A DNA stretch of 7,765 nucleotides from Saprospiraceae bacterium. GTDB taxonomy: Bacteria; Bacteroidota; Bacteroidia; Chitinophagales; Saprospiraceae. The notes beneath the pieces are model-generated. The model was not told the DNA's origin. It did not search any database and saw only the letters and a program-made list of their open reading frames with translations. The stretch lies in NCBI GenBank assembly GCA_013361075.1, contig JABWAJ010000255.1:1-7765 (forward strand), in the 5' to 3' direction. Positions 1 through 5,405 of the stretch are shown here, piece after piece (the stretch's first letter is position 1; each line of letters opens with the position of its first letter). Position numbers and translations under genes: made by a program.

Positions 1-270
1 AAAATAAGGAACATCAGCCAGATACCAGTGTACCTTAGACTTAAAAACCAGGCAAAAATCAGCGACGAGTCGAGGAGCCAACCAAACCTGAGAACAGGGC
101 GCATTATGGCGACAAGCCTTTTTGAGGTTCTCTTCGGGAAAGACTTTTTGGGCTCAAAAAGTAGAAATAAATCAGGCGCAAAGACCAACTGGCTAAATTA
201 CAACAGAACTTCAGGCAAATGCGCAGACAAAATATGCACTGCTTACCCTCGGCGGTATCGGGGGCTGGGG
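1..270. other. Left-edge stretch without a convincing gene
   Basis: No recognisable gene lies between the window edge and the stop codon of the DUF3667 gene. The plus frame 1 stays open through here, but most of that ORF runs antisense to the DUF3667 gene and its translation is low-complexity, rich in Lys, Arg, Asn and Gln. On the minus strand a 51-codon frame is open from 153 to the edge with no in-frame ATG. It could be the 5' part of a gene beyond the edge or chance. A hairpin at 143-162 is listed separately. I see no tRNA or riboswitch-like structure. Confidence 0.5.
143..162. repeat. Inverted repeat, 8-bp stem with 4-nt loop
   Basis: ACTTTTTG (143-150) and CAAAAAGT (155-162) form a perfect 8-bp stem around the loop GGCT. 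It lies about 110 nt downstream of the minus-strand DUF3667 stop. It could be a weak, AT-rich transcription stop, but it lacks a GC-rich stem, so a terminator role is only a guess. Confidence 0.3.
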
Positions 271-1212
271 CTAAAACGATGCAATACTCACCAGCGCTGC
301 AATACTCACCCCAAGCAGCACCATAAACAAATAAATCGCCCCGGCCGAAAACATTTTGATGCCCGTAATTGCGCGGCTTTCCTGATAAGTATTTCGCAAG
401 CTCATAAACAGGTACGCCACGCACAGCAACATTGGAATGCTTTCGAATCCATATTTGCCCAAAAAAAGCATGGGCAAATACCAGATGATAAAAATAAGGA
501 AAAACGCCGAGTGAAAATGCAGGGCAAAAACTAGGTGGCTGATGTAATACGGCGTTTTCCCCCTGAAAAAAAGCCAGAGGAGGAAAGCAAAGAAAGGCAC
601 CAGAATGAACATCGTTCTGGAAACATTGGTCATAAAAGACTGCTTGAATTGCTGGATGCTGACTGCACCGGTCATCAACCGGGAAGTCCCTTTCATCAGC
701 ATTCGGGTGGCTACATTGGGCGAAATATCCTTTGCAATCAGAAAACTATCCATTTGAGTTTCATTGAACTCCCGCACACGGGCCATTTCGCCGGCATTCG
801 TGGGAAACGAGGTAGTCAGCATATTGATGCGCAGCCGCGTGGTATCGTCACTTTGCGAAATCCTGCTCAATTCCTCCGGTTGACCTTCCTTGTTGGAAAG
901 GCTGCCCTGAATGAGAAAGAAGGCTAAACTTACCAGCAGATACAACCGGAATGGCTCTACATACCGAACGCGGCGGCCTTCGTTAAAATCAGCACTGATG
1001 CGGCCCGGTTGAGTAAATAATGTCCGCAACGTGCGCCAAAGCCGGGAATCGTAATTGAACACGGATTCAAAGAAAGATTGGATCCAAAACCGCAGAGGAG
1101 ACCGAATGTCGCGCCGCGCCTGACCACATTGGTGACAATACGCCGCATCCGCTGCAGCGTATTCCGTTTCGCAGTTCGGGCAGTGGGTGGCCGTGTTTCG
1201 TTGATCCATCAT
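271..1212 (-). CDS. DUF3667-type membrane protein with N-terminal zinc ribbon
   Basis: This is a predicted inner-membrane protein of about 313 residues. Near the N-terminus are two CxxC pairs (Cys11/Cys14 in CPNC and Cys26/Cys29 in CHQC), the zinc-ribbon signature of this Bacteroidota family. A basic stretch follows (about 60-85; includes FNEGRRVRYVEPFRLYL), then a hydrophobic segment near 86-103. A soluble loop of about 95 residues leads to a C-terminal membrane block with segments near 199-216, 226-250, 257-275 and 285-310. LVFALHFHSAFFL (228-240) resembles the conserved histidine-rich helix of DUF3667. Function is unknown. The frame runs upstream to 1470, but that extension is antisense to the glycosyltransferase and reads poorly. 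I start at the Met-Met pair (1212; 1209 is the alternative), next to the zinc ribbon. The gene is transcribed divergently from its right neighbour. Confidence 0.8.
   Translation of the reverse strand: MMDQRNTATHCPNCETEYAAADAAYCHQCGQARRDIRSPLRFWIQSFFESVFNYDSRLWRTLRTLFTQPGRISADFNEGRRVRYVEPFRLYLLVSLAFFLIQGSLSNKEGQPEELSRISQSDDTTRLRINMLTTSFPTNAGEMARVREFNETQMDSFLIAKDISPNVATRMLMKGTSRLMTGAVSIQQFKQSFMTNVSRTMFILVPFFAFLLWLFFRGKTPYYISHLVFALHFHSAFFLIFIIWYLPMLFLGKYGFESIPMLLCVAYLFMSLRNTYQESRAITGIKMFSAGAIYLFMVLLGVSIAALVSIASF
281..310. repeat. 12-bp direct repeat inside the 3' end of the DUF3667 gene
   Basis: GCAATACTCACC occurs at 281-292 and again at 299-310, separated by AGCGCT. It encodes the duplicated VSIA in the last membrane helix of the DUF3667 protein, so it is probably a small in-frame duplication of 18 bp. 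Confidence 0.55.
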
Positions 1213-1233
1213 GTGAACGAAGATATAAATTTG
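1201..1233 (+). promoter_or_regulatory. Candidate promoter for the family 2 glycosyltransferase gene
   Basis: TAAATTTG at 1226-1233 matches the Bacteroidetes -7 consensus TAnnTTTG. A TTG at 1201-1203 could be the -33 element, but the 22-bp spacing is slightly long. Transcription would start about 50 nt before the glycosyltransferase ATG. The -33 side lies inside the start of the divergent DUF3667 gene, so this is uncertain. Confidence 0.3.
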
Positions 1234-1288
1234 GGAGAAGATCCGGGGAATTTTTATCTTGAGATTAATTTTATCACAATAGCCCGGC

Positions 1289-2284
1289 ATGGTCTCCATC
1301 ATCCTTCCTTTTTTCCAGGTTGCTGCGCTGGCCTTCGATGAAGCCATCCGAAGCATGGCGGAGCAAAGCCTGCAAGATTGGGAATTGATCCTGGTGGACA
1401 ACAACGCAGATGCAGCAACGCGCGAAATCGCCGAAAAGTGGGCCAAACAAGAGGCCCGGATCCGGATCATCCACGAACCCGTTCAGGGCATTGCCTTTGC
1501 ACTGAACCGGGGCTTGCAGGAGGCCCGCTATAACCTCATTGCGCGCATGGATGCCGATGATTTTTCTCAACCGCAGCGCCTGGAGCGACAAGTGGCTTAC
1601 TTAATGGCACATCCGGAGATTGGCGTGGTGGCTACTCAAACCACTTTTGAATCAGAGCTGGATCAAAGCGAAGGATATGACTGGTTTGTGCAATGGCAAA
1701 ACGGCATTATCAGTCCGGAAGCCCATGCCCGTACGATGTTCATCGAATCGCCGGTTGCCCACCCAACGGTCATGTTCCGGAAATCCCTGATCGAAGATTA
1801 TGGCCCATACAGTACAGAAAACGTACCGGAAGACTACGAACTTTGGCTGCGCTGGTGCGATGCGGGCGTGCAATTCTACAAACTCCCGGAGCCTTTGCTC
1901 GTCTGGAAAGACCACCCGCAGCGGCTGTCGAGAACCCACAACAACTACTCCACCGAAGCTTTCTGGAAGGTGAAATGCCAATACCTTGCTGCCTGGATTA
2001 GGAGAAATGCCGACCCGGACAAAAAAATCGTCGTATGCGGTGCCGGGAAATTGCCCCGTTTGCGGGCGAAACTGCTGGAAGCACAGGGCATATCAATTTA
2101 TGGCTACACCGATGTCAAGGCCCGGCAGCCCGACGGCATCCATTTTATTCCTTTGAAGAAACTAATCGTACCCAAGGCGTGGTTACTGCTTTGTTTCATC
2201 TCCAAACGCGGTGTGGGCGAGGCGGTAGCACAGCATTTTACAGCGCTGGGTTTTGAGGAAGGGAAGGATTTTTTGATCTGTTAA
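1289..2284 (+). CDS. Family 2 glycosyltransferase with extra C-terminal domain
   Basis: This 331-residue protein has a GT-A family 2 catalytic domain at about residues 1-215. Visible landmarks are the N-terminal strand VSIILPFF, then WELILVDNNA (31-40), the nucleotide-sugar/metal-binding MDADD (87-91, the DxD equivalent) and the acceptor-side EDYELWLR (181-188), where the catalytic base is expected. Such enzymes usually transfer a sugar from an NDP-sugar onto lipid-linked or surface polysaccharide at the cytoplasmic face of the inner membrane. Donor and acceptor cannot be read from sequence. A second domain (about 245-331) begins KKIVVCGAGKLPR, a Rossmann-like glycine loop, and ends EEGKDFLIC. 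No membrane segment is seen. The start at 1289 puts the usual GT2 first strand right at the N-terminus. The macro-domain gene follows after 8 bp, suggesting co-transcription. No polysaccharide cluster surrounds it here. Confidence 0.87.
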   Translation: MVSIILPFFQVAALAFDEAIRSMAEQSLQDWELILVDNNADAATREIAEKWAKQEARIRIIHEPVQGIAFALNRGLQEARYNLIARMDADDFSQPQRLERQVAYLMAHPEIGVVATQTTFESELDQSEGYDWFVQWQNGIISPEAHARTMFIESPVAHPTVMFRKSLIEDYGPYSTENVPEDYELWLRWCDAGVQFYKLPEPLLVWKDHPQRLSRTHNNYSTEAFWKVKCQYLAAWIRRNADPDKKIVVCGAGKLPRLRAKLLEAQGISIYGYTDVKARQPDGIHFIPLKKLIVPKAWLLLCFISKRGVGEAVAQHFTALGFEEGKDFLIC

Positions 2285-2292
2285 ACAGGAAC

Positions 2293-3282
2293 ATGAAAAC
2301 TAAGATCACCCTACATCGCGGCGACCTCACCAAAGTCGCCTTCGACGCCATCGTAAACGCGGCCAATACCTCCCTGCTCGGCGGCGGCGGCGTGGACGGT
2401 GCCATTCACCGCGCCGGCGGGCCGCGCATCCTCGAAGAATGCCGGAAAATCGGGCATTGCAAAACCGGACAGGCCGTGATCACCACAGGTGGGAACCTGC
2501 CAGCCCGGTACGTCATCCACACCGTCGGCCCCGTCTGGAATGGCGGAACAAAAAAAGAAGCTGAATTACTGGCCGATTGCTACGCCAACGCACTCACCCT
2601 GGCGGTCGAAAAAGGCTTAAAAACCATTGCTTTTCCGAACATCAGCACCGGCATTTACGGTTTCCCAAAAAGGGAAGCCTCCAAAATTGCCTTGCGAACC
2701 GTGCGTGATTTTTTGGAATACGTTCCGGAGCTGGAAGAAGTGCAATTCGTGTGCTTCGACGAAGAAAATTATGCGTTGTACGAAACTGCCCTGTTCCCGG
2801 CCAAAGAAGCAGCCCGCCTGATCCGGCAAATCGAAGCCACTTTTGCCAACGTGCCATTCCCCCGCGAAACCTGGGCCCAAGCCGATCTGCGCGACGATTA
2901 TATTGACCACGGCCCCCGTTGGGAAGCCGCTTACGCAAACGCCTGGAAAGGCCACTGGAAAGACCTTCCGGAATCAGAACTCCACCCTGCCAGCGCCCTG
3001 TCTTTTCTGAAACCCGACGGCATGCGCTACTACTTTCCCGCCTGTATGTGCTATTGTTTGCGGCATTTTCAGGACAACGACGGCAGCAATCTGTACGACG
3101 GCACTTTTTTTGCTTCGGAAAAACGCGCCAGGTTTGAGGATTTTTTTGAAGAAAAGTTTTCGCTTTTTGAGGAGGAGGAGCGATCGGCAGTGGGAAGATT
3201 TTTGGAGTTTTTTGAGTTGGCGTTCGACCATCCGACTGCCAGAGCTGCGCTTCGGGGATACTGGAATGCCTGGCTGAAATAA
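2293..3282 (+). CDS. Macro-domain ADP-ribose hydrolase fused to DUF6714-like domain
   Basis: This is a two-domain protein of 329 residues. Residues 1-170 form a complete macro domain of the MacroD/YmdB type: VNAAN (21-25), GGGGVDGAIHRAGG (30-43), YVIHTVGPVW (73-82) and ISTGIYGFP (117-125). Asn25 and Asp35 sit where YmdB has its catalytic pair, and Tyr122 lies in the loop that closes over the ribose. The expected activity is removal of ADP-ribose from proteins or deacetylation of O-acetyl-ADP-ribose in the cytoplasm. Residues 175-329 are a second, acidic and aromatic-rich region. Landmarks are FANVPFP (184-190), WKDLPESEL (222-230), LSFLKPDGMRYYFPA (236-250) and a C-terminal helix ending RGYWNAWLK. 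This pattern resembles DUF6714 from memory; its function is unknown. Stand-alone macro proteins are usually about 170-180 residues, so the doubling is real and not a frameshift. The gene sits 8 bp after the glycosyltransferase, probably in the same transcript. Confidence 0.88.
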   Translation: MKTKITLHRGDLTKVAFDAIVNAANTSLLGGGGVDGAIHRAGGPRILEECRKIGHCKTGQAVITTGGNLPARYVIHTVGPVWNGGTKKEAELLADCYANALTLAVEKGLKTIAFPNISTGIYGFPKREASKIALRTVRDFLEYVPELEEVQFVCFDEENYALYETALFPAKEAARLIRQIEATFANVPFPRETWAQADLRDDYIDHGPRWEAAYANAWKGHWKDLPESELHPASALSFLKPDGMRYYFPACMCYCLRHFQDNDGSNLYDGTFFASEKRARFEDFFEEKFSLFEEEERSAVGRFLEFFELAFDHPTARAALRGYWNAWLK

Positions 3283-3287
3283 AATAA

Positions 3288-3941
3288 TTACAGTGTAATC
3301 CGATACCCCACCCCATAACTCATCGCCCGGTTTTTCGACACCTGAAAATCATCCACATCCGGCATGCCGTGGTAGTAGCGGCAAGTTGCGGTAAGGTAGC
3401 CCGGGCCTGCTTTGATGCCGATGCCGCCGCCGCCGTAGTAGCCAAAATCCAGTCGGTTTATATTGGGTTCCTGGTCAAAATTTATGCGTTCGCGCTGGGA
3501 CGGTGCTTCCGGGTTCACAAAATCAAATTTCCGGTGAGCCTTCATCAGATAGGAGTACCCGGCACCGGCTTGTACAAAAAACTGGAGCTTGTTTTGCAAG
3601 GCATACAAATGGGCCTGGGCCAAAACGGGCATTTCAACATAACTGCCCACAAAAGTAACTTCGCTTCCGCCAATAGGCAGCCCAAATCCCGGCAGGCACG
3701 CCGCGCCCCGCTGCACAAATCCCGGCTCTACAACCAAACTGAAATGCGGATCAATGGCGTATTCCACCGTTGCAGCAGCACCGGCATTGTGGATGTAAAC
3801 GTTTTCGCGCAGGATGAGCAGGCTTTCATCGTATTGTTGCCAGGCATTGTTGTAAAAAGCCCTGACGCCAAGGCTAACTTGTGCAGAAAGGTTGTTGATG
3901 CAGAGACCGGCTATTAACATCAGACCAAAAAAGGCTTTCAT
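3288..3941 (-). CDS. Small outer-membrane beta-barrel protein, PorT-like
   Basis: A predicted secreted protein of 217 residues. It starts with a clear signal peptide, MKAFFGLMLIAGLCINNLSA, with cleavage expected before Gln21. The mature part alternates polar and hydrophobic residues in beta-hairpin fashion and is rich in Gly, Tyr and Phe (for example GSYVEMPVLAQAHLY, FFVQAGAGYSYLM and DFGYYGGGGIGIKAG). It ends YRITL, a typical last-strand pattern, though with Leu instead of the more common terminal Phe. This matches the small Bacteroidota outer-membrane barrels grouped with PorT (OMP_b-brl_2). Cargo or function is unknown. I chose the Met at 3941, not the frame's first Met at 3995, because it places the signal peptide at the N-terminus. 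It converges with the macro-domain gene, with only 5 bp between stop codons. Confidence 0.82.
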   Translation of the reverse strand: MKAFFGLMLIAGLCINNLSAQVSLGVRAFYNNAWQQYDESLLILRENVYIHNAGAAATVEYAIDPHFSLVVEPGFVQRGAACLPGFGLPIGGSEVTFVGSYVEMPVLAQAHLYALQNKLQFFVQAGAGYSYLMKAHRKFDFVNPEAPSQRERINFDQEPNINRLDFGYYGGGGIGIKAGPGYLTATCRYYHGMPDVDDFQVSKNRAMSYGVGYRITL

Positions 3942-4060
3942 AGCGGTGCGTTTTGTTGAGTGAGTGTTGAATTTGCTATGAAAGACGGGTTGCAACCACC
4001 AATCCGTTGGCGATCGACTGGTAAGAAAAGTTCTGCGTCTTGTTACAATTCTACAGACTG
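3942..4060. other. Intergenic gap between toxin and beta-barrel genes
   Basis: About 120 nt separate the toxin stop from the beta-barrel ATG, both on the minus strand. A perfect 10-bp palindrome, GGTTGCAACC, lies at 3988-3997 and a short stem, CCAA TCCG TTGG, just beside it. I found no convincing TAnnTTTG box for the beta-barrel gene, so its promoter is not assigned. Confidence 0.35.
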
Positions 4061-4378
4061 CTACCTAAGGCGCTTGATGAGTTTCTGAAGGTCTCGTTTA
4101 CTATGGATAACTCTATGTACAATGATTTGATTGCCAGTAAATTCATATATTATCTTGTAACTCCAGACCTTGATATAGCGAAAATTCCCATATTTCTTAA
4201 ACCGGGGCTCATACGGAAATCTCTCTGGTTGAGTTCTGGCTGGTTCAACAGCACTAAAAATGCGAACAATAACTTTTTCAGCTATGGCTTCAGATCCATT
4301 TTCGACCATATACGCCTTGATCGCCAGTAAGTCCTTGCCGACTCGATTACTCCAGCCAATATCGAGTTCATCATCCAT
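4061..4378 (-). CDS. ParE/RelE-superfamily toxin
   Basis: This 105-residue basic protein fits the ParE/RelE toxin fold. It has an N-terminal helical half (about 10-45), then a conserved strand block with RFKKYGNFRYIKV (59-71) and YKIIYEF (74-80), and ends with HRVIHSKRD (88-96). The RYIKV...YKIIYE...V.H.KRD order is characteristic of ParE-like toxins from type II toxin-antitoxin systems. ParE proteins inhibit DNA gyrase, while RelE relatives cleave mRNA at the ribosome. Which applies here cannot be told from sequence, though the overall pattern is closer to ParE. The start codon lies inside the 3' end of the upstream antitoxin gene (8-nt overlap), implying translational coupling and expression from the antitoxin promoter. 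Length is normal and no frame damage is seen. Local DNA is more AT-rich than in neighbouring genes, consistent with horizontal acquisition. Confidence 0.87.
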   Translation of the reverse strand: MDDELDIGWSNRVGKDLLAIKAYMVENGSEAIAEKVIVRIFSAVEPARTQPERFPYEPRFKKYGNFRYIKVWSYKIIYEFTGNQIIVHRVIHSKRDLQKLIKRLR

Positions 4379-4631
4379 GGATTCCCAGCATAGCTTTCAT
4401 TTCAGCATGGGAGATTACCTGCCCTGCCTTAGCTTCGCGAGAAGATTCTAAAACACTGTTTATCAGTGTTTCAGCAGAAATCGGACTTCCATCTGCTTCA
4501 TATCCTGCGATGTCGTCAGCTTCTGACAGCGTCCATTTTTTTAGCAAGGCATAGACAATAGCCAACACTTCGGGATCATCCGTATCTTCCAGAAGGTGGC
4601 GAATTGAAAGTTTGATTTCTTGCGTGCTCAT
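4371..4631 (-). CDS. Antitoxin partner of the ParE/RelE-like toxin
   Basis: This small acidic protein has 86 residues. The N-terminal half, with IRHLLEDTDDPEVLAIVYALL (10-30) in a helical pattern, resembles the front of many Bacteroidota antitoxins. The C-terminal half has GSPISAETL (48-56), LESSREAKAGQVISHAEMKA (61-80) and a short end MLGIHG. This arrangement is common in antitoxin C-termini that wrap the toxin. I see no classical ribbon-helix-helix or helix-turn-helix, so the DNA-binding mode is unclear. An in-frame Met exists at 4673, but I prefer 4631: the residues it removes look non-conserved, and a good -7 box at 4649-4656 would place the transcript start just downstream of 4649. The gene precedes the toxin and overlaps it by 8 nt, the standard order for type II modules. 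Family assignment rests mainly on context. Confidence 0.78.
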   Translation of the reverse strand: MSTQEIKLSIRHLLEDTDDPEVLAIVYALLKKWTLSEADDIAGYEADGSPISAETLINSVLESSREAKAGQVISHAEMKAMLGIHG

Positions 4632-4648
4632 ATTGAGTCGTTTGTTGA

Positions 4649-4678
4649 CAAAAATAAGGCTTTTACGGGGCATTCAAA
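4649..4678 (-). promoter_or_regulatory. Candidate promoter of the toxin-antitoxin operon
   Basis: Read on the minus strand, TATTTTTG (4656-4649) is an exact TAnnTTTG match. TTTG (4678-4675) lies 18 bp upstream in the -33 position, close to the usual 19-21 bp spacing. Transcription would begin near 4643, leaving a leader of about 12 nt before the antitoxin ATG at 4631. Confidence 0.5.
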
Positions 4679-4812
4679 AACAAAGTGTATAAAATAATCA
4701 GGAACCGCAACAAAATCTTTACTACTGAACTGACGCTTCCCAATACAAAAATTGAGCCTGTATGCCAGTTACCCTGCAATTATCACCCAAAAACATAAAT
4801 TACCGCCAAAAC

Positions 4813-4828
4813 CCCTTAAATTTAAGGG
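4813..4828. promoter_or_regulatory. 16-bp perfect palindrome, possible operator or bidirectional terminator
   Basis: CCCTTAAATTTAAGGG is a perfect palindrome at 4813-4828. Its flanks (AAAAC on the left, TTTTT on the right) extend it with one extra C as a bulge. It lies between the divergent antitoxin and four-helix membrane protein genes, about 38 nt before the latter's ATG. A dimeric regulator site is plausible, and its 5' T-run would also suit a rho-independent stop. It is about 180 nt from the antitoxin start, far for direct autoregulation at the box named above. Confidence 0.4.
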
Positions 4829-4865
4829 TTTTTGAACCTTTTTCCTCCCTTGCCATTTATGCTGC

Positions 4866-5351
4866 ATGAGTAATACAAATCCATCTGTGCCCGAGCGGCA
4901 AACCAGTGTTTTTGAACGGGCCTACGATCCGCTACCCCAGGCCCTTGTCACCTTTGCAGCGGTATTGGTGGTCATTCTCGGTTCCAAATTGGTAAAACTG
5001 ACCGGCCTCCTCACCGTCTCTGAACGCTTTCCCTGGATGGCAGCTACGGCTTTCCTGCTTTTTTTTGCCATGCTCAACAGTGTTTTTTCGCTTTCTACCA
5101 AAAGCATGATGCGCTATTGGGGCCGTTCCGTGTATTGCTTTATGGGCCTGGCTACTGCTTCCGGCCTTGTGGCGTGGTTGTTTTCCTCCCTTTCCATTGG
5201 CGAAGCAGGCTCTTATCGCTGGCTTTATGTGGTGGTCACTTTCGGGTACCTGGTTTTTCTGAGCATCGTGACGTTCATGCGCAACATTGTCGATTTTGCC
5301 CAGCGCGAAGAGTGGAACCAGCCGAGGTGGCAGAGTAAGAAGCGGAGGTAG
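4866..5351 (+). CDS. Small integral membrane protein, four predicted helices
   Basis: This 161-residue protein has no family I recognise. A short polar N-terminus (1-23) precedes four hydrophobic segments at about 24-44, 57-77, 87-108 and 117-138. A hydrophilic, positively charged tail follows (QREEWNQPRWQSKKRR). The basic tail suggests a cytoplasmic C-terminus, and the even helix number puts the N-terminus on the same side. No catalytic or metal-binding motif is visible. The start is the ATG at 4866. It is overlapped by a five-codon ORF (ATG at 4859, stop at 4871-4873) in another frame; this may be chance, or it may modulate initiation since no Shine-Dalgarno is present. Its stop lies 4 bp before the end of the convergent glycosyltransferase gene. 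Codon use and base composition resemble the housekeeping genes around it, unlike the AT-rich module to its left. Confidence 0.75.
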   Translation: MSNTNPSVPERQTSVFERAYDPLPQALVTFAAVLVVILGSKLVKLTGLLTVSERFPWMAATAFLLFFAMLNSVFSLSTKSMMRYWGRSVYCFMGLATASGLVAWLFSSLSIGEAGSYRWLYVVVTFGYLVFLSIVTFMRNIVDFAQREEWNQPRWQSKKRR

Positions 5352-5352
5352 T

Positions 5353-5405
5353 TGGTTATTGGTTATTGGGGAACTGGTTATTGGTTATTGGGGAATTGGT
5401 TATTG
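5353..5405. repeat. Heptamer-based tandem repeat (STRR-like)
   Basis: Five copies of the heptamer GGTTATT occur as two pairs and a single copy, with GGGGAACT and GGGGAATT between them. This makes a 22-bp unit repeated about 2.4 times (5353-5374, 5375-5396, partial to 5405). Period-7 arrays of this kind are known as short tandemly repeated repetitive sequences in cyanobacteria, and similar ones occur in other bacteria. It lies exactly between two convergent genes and is read as the end of the family 9 glycosyltransferase. Confidence 0.85.

Noticed and set aside
28..534. 168-codon plus-strand ORF
   Set aside because: Its second half is antisense to the 3' end of the DUF3667 gene, and the translation is low-complexity basic sequence with no protein-like pattern.
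1213..1470. 86-residue N-terminal extension of the DUF3667 protein
   Set aside because: It is antisense to the glycosyltransferase coding region and would put unrelated sequence in front of the zinc ribbon.
2287..2290. AGGA as Shine-Dalgarno of the macro-domain gene
   Set aside because: Only 2 nt separate it from the ATG, too close for normal function, and the inferred phylum rarely relies on such sites.
2642..3316. 224-codon minus-strand ORF
   Set aside because: It is antisense to the macro-domain gene, whose motifs are unmistakable; the product is Arg/Pro-rich shadow sequence.
3369..3917. 182-codon plus-strand ORF
   Set aside because: It is antisense to the beta-barrel gene, which has a clear signal peptide and barrel pattern.
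5353..5405. CRISPR-like array
   Set aside because: The units are 22 bp with internal heptamers and no unique spacers, and no cas gene is present.
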